This document shows, in pieces, positions 16,450-24,203 of a stretch of DNA of 36,666 nucleotides. Every line of letters begins with the position of its first letter. Within the stretch, counting starts at the first letter, position 1. The stretch is from Lachnospiraceae bacterium (lineage in GTDB: Bacteria > Bacillota > Clostridia > Lachnospirales > Lachnospiraceae). The stretch lies in the NCBI GenBank assembly GCA_017461725.1, contig JAFTXG010000013.1, positions 1-36,666 on the forward strand. Direction: 5' to 3'. The translations under genes were made by a program, and so were the position numbers. Below the pieces are notes generated by a model, which saw only the letters and a list, made by a program, of their open reading frames with translations, ran no database searches and had not been told where the DNA came from.

Positions 16450-16811
16450 GCCCACAAAATGTATTATACAAGCTTTGCTTATTGCGCTCTGACCGTGAAG
16501 GAGGAAGAAGATGGGGTTCGCATTTCCTGCAAAGTGAAAAATATCGCTCAGTCGCGGGAAAAGAAGTTGTGCAGCTGTACATTTCTGATTGGATAAGCAC
16601 GGTGTCAAAGCCTGAGAAGGAGCTGAAGGATTTTGCGAAGGTGTATCTGGAGCCGGGGACATATGACTTGTTGATCGGTGCGTCCAGCCAGGATATCCGA
16701 TTGGGGGAGCGTATGTATATGATAAGGGATGCGAGTATACGCTTAATTATACCGCAGAAGAAATTATGGGATAGATTGCAAAATATGTGGGGATATCCTG
16801 AGAATAGGTAA
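16450..16811 (+). pseudogene. Remnant of a GH3 beta-glucosidase C-terminal Fn3-like domain
   Basis: Reading on past the anSME stop in the same frame gives MYYTSFAYCALTV, then EEEDGVRISCKVKN, like the Fn3-like domain of family 3 beta-glucosidases. Near 16545-16555 the homology shifts frame to VAGKEVVQLYIS and continues with KPEKELKDFAKVYLEPG. It then jumps straight to TYDLLIGASSQDIRLGER, missing the roughly 35-40 residues that normally lie between two EPG motifs. A third frame gives YTLNYTAEEIMG and a stop. There is no catalytic domain and no start signal. It is a decayed tail with at least one frameshift and one internal deletion. Family identity is from motif memory only. Confidence 0.75.
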
Positions 16812-16815
16812 TTGT

Positions 16816-16859
16816 AAAACAGCTGTCATACCAATGTTATCGGTAGGACAGCTGTTTTT
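16816..16859. terminator. Bidirectional-looking terminator downstream of asnS
   Basis: ACAGCTGTC (16819-16827) pairs with GACAGCTGT (16847-16855), with an inner TACC/GGTA pairing after one mismatch. T and A runs flank it (TTTTTG on plus; TTTTAC on minus). It lies 31 nt beyond the asnS stop on the minus strand and after the GH3 remnant on the plus strand. Confidence 0.82.
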
Positions 16860-16889
16860 GTAAATGATGTCGGTAAACGGCAGCTGGGA

Positions 16890-18281
16890 CTACAGCTCAC
16901 AGTTATTTACTGTTCTGGGGAAGGGCAGTACGTCGCGGATATTGCCCATGCCGGTCAGGTACATGACGCAGCGCTCAAAGCCCAGACCGAAGCCCGCGTG
17001 GCGTGCAGAGCCGTACTTGCGCAGATCCAGATAGAAGTCGTAGTCCTCGGTGTTCAGACCCAGCTCGTTCATGCGGGCAACCAGCTTATCGTAGTCATCC
17101 TCACGCTGGCTTCCGCCGATGATCTCGCCGATGCCGGGAACCAGACAGTCCATAGCGGCTACGGTCTTTCCGTCCTCGTTCAGCTTCATATAGAAGGCCT
17201 TAATCTCCTTCGGGTAATCGGTTACAAATACAGGGCGTTTGAATACCTGCTCGGTCAGGTAGCGCTCGTGCTCGGTCTGCAGGTCGCAGCCCCAGAATAC
17301 CTTGTAATCGAAGTTGTCGTTGTTCTTTTCCAGAATCTCGATGGCCTCGGTGTAGGTCACATGGCCGAAATCGCTCTCCAGAACATTGTGCAGGCGGTCA
17401 AGCAGGCCCTTGTCGATGAAGGAGTTGAAGAACTGCATCTCCTCGGGAGCTTTTTCCAGCACGTAGCTGATGATATACTTCAGCATGTCCTCTGCCAGCT
17501 GCATGTTGTCATTCAGGTCGGCAAACGCAACCTCGGGCTCGATCATCCAGAACTCAGCCGCATGGCGGGTGGTGTTGGAGTTCTCGGCGCGGAAGGTAGG
17601 GCCGAAGGTGTAAATATTGCGGAAGGCCATGGCGAAGGTCTCGCCGTTCAGCTGGCCGCTGACGGTCAGATTGGTGGGCTTTCCGAAGAAGTCCTGAGTG
17701 AAGTCGATCTTTCCATCCTCGGTCTTAGGCACGTTGTTCAGGTCCATGGTGGTCACCTGGAACATCTCGCCTGCACCCTCGCAGTCGCTGCCGGTGATCA
17801 GTGGAGTGTGAACATAGACGAAGTCACGCTCCTGGAAGAAGGTGTGGATCGCGTGGGCGATCAGGGAGCGAACGCGGAACACTGCCTGGAAGGTGTTGGT
17901 TCTGGGACGCAGGTGGGAGACGGTGCGCAGGTACTCCAGAGAGTGGCGCTTTTTCTGCATGGGGTAATCGCTGGCTGACTTGCCCTCCACCAGAACAGAG
18001 GTCGCCTGCAGCTCGAAGGGCTGCTTTGCCTCGGGGGTAGCGATCAGGGTACCCTCCACGATAACGGCCGCGCCTACGTTTAATTTGGATACCTCTGCGA
18101 AATTCTCCATATCATCGTGATATACGATCTGCAGGGTGTTGAAGAAGGTTCCGTCGCTGACTACCAGGAAACCGAAGTTTTTGGAAGCGCGATTGGAACG
18201 TACCCAGCCGCCGATGGAGATCGGCTTGTCTATATATTTCTCAGTGTCTTTGAAAATACTGCGTACGGTTGTCAGGTTCAT
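16890..18281 (-). CDS. asnS: Asparagine--tRNA ligase
   Basis: 463 residues, the usual size. An N-terminal OB-fold anticodon domain ([20 protein letters not shown] near 21-40) is followed by a class II catalytic core: motif 2 [20 protein letters not shown] and motif 3 [13 protein letters not shown], ending [13 protein letters not shown] as in AsnRS rather than AspRS. It charges tRNA-Asn in the cytoplasm. AAGGAG on the minus strand precedes the ATG. The promoter is an extended -10. The roughly 50-nt leader has no T-box, unlike trpS in this window. Codon use is strongly biased, as in a highly expressed gene. Confidence 0.97.
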   Translation of the reverse strand: MNLTTVRSIFKDTEKYIDKPISIGGWVRSNRASKNFGFLVVSDGTFFNTLQIVYHDDMENFAEVSKLNVGAAVIVEGTLIATPEAKQPFELQATSVLVEGKSASDYPMQKKRHSLEYLRTVSHLRPRTNTFQAVFRVRSLIAHAIHTFFQERDFVYVHTPLITGSDCEGAGEMFQVTTMDLNNVPKTEDGKIDFTQDFFGKPTNLTVSGQLNGETFAMAFRNIYTFGPTFRAENSNTTRHAAEFWMIEPEVAFADLNDNMQLAEDMLKYIISYVLEKAPEEMQFFNSFIDKGLLDRLHNVLESDFGHVTYTEAIEILEKNNDNFDYKVFWGCDLQTEHERYLTEQVFKRPVFVTDYPKEIKAFYMKLNEDGKTVAAMDCLVPGIGEIIGGSQREDDYDKLVARMNELGLNTEDYDFYLDLRKYGSARHAGFGLGFERCVMYLTGMGNIRDVLPFPRTVNNCEL

Positions 18282-18331
18282 GATGATTCTCCTTATGGGT
18301 CAAAATAGTTAAAAATAAATGATTATCTTTC

Positions 18332-18340
18332 ATTATAACA
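18332..18340 (-). promoter_or_regulatory. asnS promoter (extended -10)
   Basis: On the minus strand, TGTTATAAT: a perfect TATAAT (18337-18332) with the TGN extension. No good -35 is seen at 16-18 nt. The leader to the ATG is about 45 nt, with AAGGAG before the start. Confidence 0.65.
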
Positions 18341-18470
18341 CGTTTATCCTGTAATTACCAGTGGTAAAAGCAAAAAAGTCTGTAATACATGGAAAATAAA
18401 AAGAAAAATAGTGAAAAAAGTGTGGGTTCCACACAAACAGTAGTGATTTGACAGCGAAAGTTTGTTCGGC

Positions 18471-18499
18471 TTGACAAATATGAACTTAGGGGTTATATT
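18471..18499 (+). promoter_or_regulatory. Strong promoter of the adhesin/SipW operon
   Basis: TTGACA at 18471-18476, a 17-nt spacer, and TATATT at 18494-18499. A second TTGACA at 18468-minus-20 (TTTGACAG, 18467-18473 region upstream) is not spaced to a -10. The start site is predicted near 18506. The only gene downstream on this strand is the GTG-started adhesin at 18743. Confidence 0.82.
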
Positions 18500-18505
18500 G
18501 TTTCT

Positions 18506-18742
18506 ACATTCGCGGGGCGTTCGTCTTACGCGGATTACATATCATACCAGGGTGTACTGTGTTCCGTTCGGAGGGGCACCCGTCACAGATATTCTTGGTC
18601 GATTTCAGACAGGAATCAGAGAAATGAAAAACGCATTTTGTTCGTCTGGGGGAATGATGCCCGGGCCTGGGAAAGTGCGCCTGAAAATGGGGGTGATTAA
18701 AAAAATAACAAATTTAGTCATTGAGAAAGGGGACAAAATCAG
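18506..18742 (+). other. Long 5' leader of the adhesin operon, possible structured RNA
   Basis: About 237 nt lie between the promoter and the GTG start. Complementary blocks alternate: GGGTG (18550-18554) with CACCC (18577-18581), and CTGTG (18557-18561) with CACAG (18584-18588), around a small TCC/GGA hairpin. This a-b-a'-b' order would allow a pseudoknot. No known riboswitch class (including c-di-GMP types) was recognised. The A-rich 3' part (18697-18742) leads to AAAGGGG. Short open frames are present but lack good start signals. Confidence 0.4.
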
Positions 18743-21079
18743 GTGAGAAAAAGAAGAAAAATTGCAGTGGTGTTTTGGTTGACAATCATCTTGTTGATCA
18801 TTCCCGGCGGTTGCATCACTGGATTTGCGGAAACTGTCGGGACAGAGGAGAGGGGGACGGAAGAAAAAGATGAGGAAGAGACAAAAGAAACGGGGGATGT
18901 GTGCCAGGAGGATATTGATGCCTATGTGCAGACCGTTTCGGAACTGCCGGCCTACCTGAGAGCGGACAATGCTGAGGCTGTTTCTGCGCTGCTGAGTAAG
19001 GCCCATGAGTTATATAGTGGGCTGAATGAAACAGAAAAGGCAGAACCGGAGGTGGTTGCCGCTCACGGGGCGTGGGAGAATATGGTACGGCAATCCCAGA
19101 GTACGGCGTTGATCTCGGAAAAGGTGACGGTCAATTATGTTTCACCTGACCAGCTGGGCGAGATCGAAAATCTGGTGCCGAGGCAGGGAACGGCAGGGCC
19201 GGAGAGCGAGGGTTTTGCGCTCGATTCTGAGAATACTGTCGTGTCAAATGGCGTGATCAAAGCAGATGTGCTTCATGATCAGGGAACCGGAGGAAATCAG
19301 GAGATGATCGCTGTTTCCTGCGATGGACAGGCGTTGGAGTCAGATGTAAAGCTGACGGTAAAGTATTCGAACATCGGAACCTATTATGAGGGCCGCATTT
19401 ATACGGATCAGAACGTAGCCGGGATTCAGGTAAATGCTGTCGTGACGATCAGTAATCCCTATAACGCGAATCGAATTTCGTTGTATGAGAATTTCTGGAT
19501 GGGCGGAACGGTAAACGGAGGCTCAGGAAAGCTTGGATATGCTCAGGGAACACCGGGCAGGGCGGATGTGAGTATAACCTTCTGCGATGAAAACTGGAAT
19601 CCCATCGCGCTGAAGGAAGATGCGCAGCTGATCGCCAGCTCGATCTCCCACGGTTACTATAAGGGATGTTCCTATGAGGGAATCAGCTTTTCCGGGGCAG
19701 AGGCGGAGACTACGGTCAGGATATATGATCAGGCCCATGGAAATATCGGAATCGATGACGGCTCGCTGTTCGGACTGGATCAGACCTTTTACGGCGAGTT
19801 GGCCGGGGCCTATTACTGTGCTGACAGCGGCGGTCCTCATTCGGGAGGAAACGATTATGAGGATACCAGGTCCGGCGGGACCTTTATGGTACACGGTGTG
19901 GGATTTTATCAAAAGTCATCCACCTGGAAAATGACGATGACGACGCAGACGACATACAATGGAGGTCACGACTACTGGTTCTATTTTACTGCTGCGCCGG
20001 CCAATCTGACCAGACCGCAGGCACCGACGAAAAGCGTCAGCAGCGGAAAGGTACAGACCGGGGAGACGCTTTCTTACGCGCTGGAGCAAAAGCTTTCGGA
20101 AATTCAGAAGGATGGCTATGGCTACTATGGATCCCTCGTATTCTATGATACCCTGCCGGAGGGCGTGGAATATTTGTCTGCCGGCATGTATCTGGATGAG
20201 ACGGATGTCACATCGTCGGCAGGAACATTGAACTATAATGCCGCCATCGGAAAAGTGACCTATACGTTTTCTGCATCGTATCTGAAAAACATGACCTATA
20301 ACGGACAGACCGCAAAGCTGGTGATCAATTGCAGACTGGACAGCGATTTGAGCGGCGAGCATTTGATTACAAATACAGGAAATGTATCGGTTTGCGGGCA
20401 GGTGGAATCGGCGGTGGCGGAGTTTACTCCGCTGTACGAAATTACTACGGAGGTGGTAAACGGTACGATCGATCCGGCGGTGACAGGAATTATTCCCGGA
20501 GCAGAGAAGACCATATGCTATGGACCTGATAGCGGTTTCGTCCTGGAATCCATTGTGGTTGACGGTACGGAGGTGGAAGGGGACATGTATTCTGCCGGAT
20601 ATACGTTTTCCGATATTCTGGAAAATCATCATATCCGGGTGGTATACCAAAGGCAGCAGGCAGACCGGAGTGTACAGCTGACAAAGCGGATCCGGGCCTC
20701 AGAGATCATATTTGATCACGGGAATCCGGCGTTTCTGTTCCGTCTGGAAGGAACGGATCAGCTGGGGAATAAGCGGCTCTGCTATGGAGCGGTGCTCTTC
20801 ACCCGGGAATATGTGGAGGCAAATACGGATGCAGATGGATTTGTATCCTGTACGGTGACCTTTGATGGGCTGATGCCCGGAGTATATACGGCCACAGAGG
20901 AGATTACCAACCGATATCAAACCGATCAGATTATTTCGCTGTCAAACTGCAGTATAAACGGTGAGGCTGCAGTGTTTGATCTGACTGAGACCGGCAGCGG
21001 AAGTGCCGAGTTTGTCAATCGGAAGTATGAGCAGGGAGGTTTTTCACACAGTAGCCTTGTGGAAAATAAAGTCAGTTGA
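18743..21079 (+). CDS. Large secreted adhesin/pilin-like protein with isopeptide-type domains
   Basis: 778 residues from a GTG preceded by AAAGGGG (10-nt spacing). A signal peptide is clear (basic MRKRRK, a hydrophobic core, cleavage near GFAE at about 30). An acidic linker and a helical segment (to about 120) follow, then a large beta-rich N-terminal domain (about 150-430). A fimbrial isopeptide D2-like domain is suggested near 430-570 (LSYALEQKLSEI, FYDTLPEGVEYLS, ITNTGNVSV). A short repeat domain near 575-635 (TIDPAVTGIIPG, HIRVVYQ) and a Spy0128-like pilin domain near 640-765 (FLFRLEGTDQLGN, AEFVNRK) complete it. There is no LPXTG-like motif or C-terminal hydrophobic anchor, so it may be held by the TasA-like partners downstream. 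Domain names are from pattern memory. Confidence 0.8.
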   Translation: MRKRRKIAVVFWLTIILLIIPGGCITGFAETVGTEERGTEEKDEEETKETGDVCQEDIDAYVQTVSELPAYLRADNAEAVSALLSKAHELYSGLNETEKAEPEVVAAHGAWENMVRQSQSTALISEKVTVNYVSPDQLGEIENLVPRQGTAGPESEGFALDSENTVVSNGVIKADVLHDQGTGGNQEMIAVSCDGQALESDVKLTVKYSNIGTYYEGRIYTDQNVAGIQVNAVVTISNPYNANRISLYENFWMGGTVNGGSGKLGYAQGTPGRADVSITFCDENWNPIALKEDAQLIASSISHGYYKGCSYEGISFSGAEAETTVRIYDQAHGNIGIDDGSLFGLDQTFYGELAGAYYCADSGGPHSGGNDYEDTRSGGTFMVHGVGFYQKSSTWKMTMTTQTTYNGGHDYWFYFTAAPANLTRPQAPTKSVSSGKVQTGETLSYALEQKLSEIQKDGYGYYGSLVFYDTLPEGVEYLSAGMYLDETDVTSSAGTLNYNAAIGKVTYTFSASYLKNMTYNGQTAKLVINCRLDSDLSGEHLITNTGNVSVCGQVESAVAEFTPLYEITTEVVNGTIDPAVTGIIPGAEKTICYGPDSGFVLESIVVDGTEVEGDMYSAGYTFSDILENHHIRVVYQRQQADRSVQLTKRIRASEIIFDHGNPAFLFRLEGTDQLGNKRLCYGAVLFTREYVEANTDADGFVSCTVTFDGLMPGVYTATEEITNRYQTDQIISLSNCSINGEAAVFDLTETGSGSAEFVNRKYEQGGFSHSSLVENKVS

Positions 21080-21179
21080 AATCCAAAGGAAAATAAAGAT
21101 TAAAAACGAAAGCCAAACAGAGGAAACAAAGCAGGAAACTGGAAAAGAATTGGAAAATTAATTAAAAAGGAGAAGAAAA

Positions 21180-21875
21180 ATGAAAAAAATGATGAGAATG
21201 CTGGCAGCAAAAATGAAGGTGATGAACAGAGGAACAAAGAAGGTTTATATGGGTGTGCTTGCATGCCTGCTGTTAACTGCACTGGCCGTGGGAAGTATCT
21301 CTGCTTACTTTACGGATGGGGATGCTGTCACCAATACATTTACCGTAGGCAGAATATCGCTGGACCTTCAGGAGCCGGATTGGGATCCGGACACGGCAAA
21401 GGATATGACGCCCAATCAGACGGTGAAAAAGAATCCTCAGATTTACAATGATGGGGCAAACAGTGAGTTTGTATTCATGGAAGTGGTGATTCCGTATGGA
21501 ACGCTGATCACGGCGAATGAGGACGGAACATTAAATGCTGCCGGATATACCGAGCTTTATCATTACACAGTCAATCCCGGCTGGCATCAGATGTCCGGCA
21601 CCCGGAACGAGGCAGACCAAACCGTGACGTATCTGTATGTCTACGGAGATGCAGAAAATTGCACTGAGCTGGCGGTGGGATCCACTACTCCTGCATTGTT
21701 TGACACGGTAACGCTCGCCAATGTGGTTGAGGATCAGGCCCTGGAGGGAAAAACGCTGGAGATTATCATCAAGGCATACGGTATTCAGACAACCAATATC
21801 AATGGAGGAAAAACCGCACCGGCTGATGTGTGGATGGTTTTATCCAACCAGGCTCCCTCTGTTGTGAAGGAATAA
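21180..21875 (+). CDS. TasA/CalY-like protein with SipW-type signal peptide
   Basis: 231 residues. The N-terminus is basic, then VYMGVLACLLLTALAVGSIS and AYFTDGDAVTNTFTVG, the hallmark of SipW-dependent camelysin/TasA proteins, with cleavage expected just before or at the AYFT segment near residue 42. The mature domain (about 185 residues) is beta-rich, as expected of a fibre-forming subunit: PNQTVKKNPQIYNDG, MEVVIPYGTL and VTYLYVYGD resemble other members. AAAAAGGAG sets the start. It is the second gene of the operon, 100 nt past the adhesin with no terminator between them. It is probably a major extracellular fibre or matrix subunit. Confidence 0.85.
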   Translation: MKKMMRMLAAKMKVMNRGTKKVYMGVLACLLLTALAVGSISAYFTDGDAVTNTFTVGRISLDLQEPDWDPDTAKDMTPNQTVKKNPQIYNDGANSEFVFMEVVIPYGTLITANEDGTLNAAGYTELYHYTVNPGWHQMSGTRNEADQTVTYLYVYGDAENCTELAVGSTTPALFDTVTLANVVEDQALEGKTLEIIIKAYGIQTTNINGGKTAPADVWMVLSNQAPSVVKE

Positions 21876-21890
21876 AGGGAGGTAGATGTG

Positions 21891-22424
21891 ATGAAAGGTA
21901 TTGGCAGAATGTGTCGCATGACATGGCTGATCCTGTTCATTGGAATAATCGCTGCATTGACCGGGACGGTCAGCGCTTATCTGGCAGATGGAGAACAGAT
22001 AGAAAATCGCCTGACCATCGGTGGGAATCAGATTGAGATCCGGGAAGAGTTCGATCCGCCGGAGGAATTGACTCCGGGAAGTACATTTACGAAATCAGTC
22101 CGGGTGGAAAACTCTGGACATAGTGAATGTTATGTGCGGGTGAAGGCTGTTTTTTCGGACAGTAATACAGGCCAACACTGCAGTCTGGATTGGAATACGA
22201 CGGATTTTAACTATTGTGCTGAAGATGGTTTTTATTATTATCGGTACAAGGTGATGCCAAAGGAGCTGACCGCGTATCTGTTTACGACAGTTACGGTCAG
22301 CCCGGAGGCACCTCCGGAGCAGCTGGGGGAATTCTCCATATTGGTATATGCAGAGAGCTGTCAGGCTGTCGGCTTTGCCACAGGTGATGAGGCCTGGGCA
22401 TATTTCGGGAGGAATAAGTCATGA
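21891..22424 (+). CDS. TasA/CalY-like protein with SipW-type signal peptide, short form
   Basis: About 177 residues from the ATG at 21891 (AGGGAGG at 21876-21882; an in-frame GTG at 21888 is less well spaced). The signal segment LILFIGIIAALTGTVSAYLA then DGEQIENRLTIG is of the SipW type. The mature part has the family pattern LTPGSTFTKSVRVENSGHSE and CYVRVKAVFSDS, a conserved short beta-sandwich. It lacks a C-terminal anchor, so the product should be released or assembled outside. Its stop overlaps the next ATG (ATGA), giving tight coupling. It may be a minor subunit or an assembly partner. Confidence 0.82.
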   Translation: MKGIGRMCRMTWLILFIGIIAALTGTVSAYLADGEQIENRLTIGGNQIEIREEFDPPEELTPGSTFTKSVRVENSGHSECYVRVKAVFSDSNTGQHCSLDWNTTDFNYCAEDGFYYYRYKVMPKELTAYLFTTVTVSPEAPPEQLGEFSILVYAESCQAVGFATGDEAWAYFGRNKS

Positions 22425-23572
22425 AAAAGAGAGTCGGGTGGACAGTGCAGATGCTGTTGATCGGTTTGTCCGCCATTTTGGTAGGTACCGGAGCGATGAT
22501 CTGGGCCCGGCCGACAGCGGAAACCAACAATTCTTTTGCTACCGGTGTGGTCCGTATTGATCTTCAGCAGACACAGCTGGATGAACATGGGAGAGAAACG
22601 CAGATCAAAGAGGATATGTTGCTTTTGCCGGGTACGGATGTGTCTCGGGCTGCCATTATACATAATCGGGGAAATGACTGCTATATCCGTGTTCGCGTCG
22701 GGTTTCGTGGGACTGATCAGTTGGATGAATCCTGTCTGTACGGGATTGACGACGAATGGGTCAGAGCGGAGGATGGATATTATTACTATCAGCGCGTGCT
22801 TCCGGCAAACAGTTCAGTAAATTTTTGCGAAGGACTGCGGATCCCGGAGGATTTTGGTGAGACGGAGGCTGGGAGTGAAATCGCATGGGAGATTCAGGCA
22901 GATTCGATCCAAAGTCGGAATATTACGCCGGATATTGGAGCGGCAGATCCATGGGGAGAAGTGGAGATTCAGGAGTCGGTGATTACAGATGGAGGTCAGA
23001 TACATATTCTCAGCAGGTCTGATAAAAAATTTGTCGTACACTATCAGGGGGAGGTGGATAAATTGATTGTAAATGAGGAGAATTTTTTCGGCAATCTGCC
23101 TGAATTGATGCCGGGGGACGAGTTTACCGATGGTGCAAAACTGATCAATAACGGTAATCGCCCTATCCGGCTGTATTTCAGAAGCGTTGTGGAGGACACA
23201 TCCGATGTTACCGATAAAATACAGCTGATGATTGAGACCGAGGTGGAGGGGAATTCGCAGGTGATTTATGAAGGACCGCTCAGAGGGGATGAATTGTCGG
23301 ATGAACTGGTGCTGATGACCATTCCTGCAGAGAGTGTGGGGAAAATGGTGTTCTCAATCTATGTTCCGCCAGAACTGGATAATGCTTATGCGCTGAAAAA
23401 CAAGGCGGTGCAGTGGATTTTTTCCACGGAGAGGATTTTGCTGCCTGAGGATGGTGTGGATACCGGTGACAGCCGCATGATCGGCGGATATTTTTTGTTG
23501 TCCGGTTTGTCTCTCGGATTTGCTGTCCGTATGATCCAGCGAAAAAGGAGAGCAAATGACAGCAGGGACTGA
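22421..23572 (+). CDS. Two-domain TasA-like protein with C-terminal membrane anchor
   Basis: 383 residues. The N-terminus (MKKRVGWTVQMLLIGLSAIL, then GTGAMIWARPTAETNNSFATG) is a SipW-like signal peptide with the AxPTAETNNSFATG variant. Domain 1 (about 40-165) shows LLLPGTDVSRAAIIHNRGNDCYIRV and domain 2 (about 200-345) LMPGDEFTDGAKLINNGNRPIRL, the same fold repeated. A hydrophobic segment near 358-374 (YFLLSGLSLGFAVRM) followed by RKRR forms a C-terminal membrane anchor. It could tether fibres made of the two preceding proteins to the cell. The gene overlaps the signal peptidase gene by 17 nt. Confidence 0.8.
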   Translation: MKKRVGWTVQMLLIGLSAILVGTGAMIWARPTAETNNSFATGVVRIDLQQTQLDEHGRETQIKEDMLLLPGTDVSRAAIIHNRGNDCYIRVRVGFRGTDQLDESCLYGIDDEWVRAEDGYYYYQRVLPANSSVNFCEGLRIPEDFGETEAGSEIAWEIQADSIQSRNITPDIGAADPWGEVEIQESVITDGGQIHILSRSDKKFVVHYQGEVDKLIVNEENFFGNLPELMPGDEFTDGAKLINNGNRPIRLYFRSVVEDTSDVTDKIQLMIETEVEGNSQVIYEGPLRGDELSDELVLMTIPAESVGKMVFSIYVPPELDNAYALKNKAVQWIFSTERILLPEDGVDTGDSRMIGGYFLLSGLSLGFAVRMIQRKRRANDSRD

Positions 23573-24068
23573 GGGAATCGCAGGGAGAATTACAGACCTG
23601 TGCAGAGGCATACTGAGTGGTATAATAACGATGGCGGCTGTGTATGCAGCCGCCATACTGGTTCTCATGCTGGGCGGGATAAAGCCATACATCGTAATGA
23701 GCGGATCCATGGAACCGACAATCTGCACGGGCAGTCTCTGTCTGGTGTATAGCAAAGCGGCCTTCGAATCTATTGCTGTCGGAGATGTGATCGCCTTTGA
23801 GACGGCCGGAGGAAGCATGGTAACTCATCGGGTGATAGGGATAAGCGACAGAGGGATGGAGACAAAAGGCGATGCGAATGATGTGCCGGATGGATACACG
23901 ACCACGCCGGAGAATTTTCGGGGGAAAACGGTATTTTCGATTCCTTATCTTGGCTATGTGAATTATGCGATGAATAGTCAGCCCGGAAAAATAATCTGCA
24001 TGATCCTCTTTTTATTGCTTTTGGCAGCAGATATATTGCGAAAAGTGCCTGAACCGGGGGAAATTTGA
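23556..24068 (+). CDS. sipW: SipW-type signal peptidase I (Ser/His)
   Basis: 170 residues. The catalytic serine lies in MSGSMEPTI (S51), and the general base is histidine in VTHRVIG (H91), the Ser-His arrangement of the archaeal/ER and SipW type instead of the Ser-Lys dyad. KGDANDVPD near 104-112 supplies the conserved Asp. TM1 is at about 22-42, and a C-terminal TM is at about 146-162. It should process the three upstream SipW-type precursors at the membrane. AAGGAG before the ATG lies inside the end of the preceding gene. It is the last gene of the operon. Confidence 0.92.
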   Translation: MTAGTEGIAGRITDLCRGILSGIITMAAVYAAAILVLMLGGIKPYIVMSGSMEPTICTGSLCLVYSKAAFESIAVGDVIAFETAGGSMVTHRVIGISDRGMETKGDANDVPDGYTTTPENFRGKTVFSIPYLGYVNYAMNSQPGKIICMILFLLLLAADILRKVPEPGEI

Positions 24069-24137
24069 CGAATTTTTATAAAAAAAGTTGTTTATTGTAA
24101 TATGCACAAAAAAGATTTGAAATGTTGAAAAAAGTTG

Positions 24138-24166
24138 TTCACATATTCTAAGCTTTGTGCTATACT
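24138..24166 (+). promoter_or_regulatory. glgC promoter
   Basis: TTCACA at 24138-24143, a 17-nt spacer, and TATACT at 24161-24166 (5/6 each), with TGC directly upstream as an extended -10. It lies 37 nt before the glgC ATG. Confidence 0.8.
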
Positions 24167-24203
24167 ATAGTTATCATATTTTAACTAGGGGTGGATTGAC
24201 ATC

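Noticed and set aside
15127..16662. 511-codon frame on the minus strand
   Set aside because: It is antisense to the radical SAM gene, which has full motif support; the antisense translation shows no domain.
18282..18460. T-box upstream of asnS
   Set aside because: No GGGTGGNACCGC element or specifier stem is found; the leader is short.
18506..18742. c-di-GMP riboswitch in the adhesin leader
   Set aside because: The conserved GEMM core blocks are not present.
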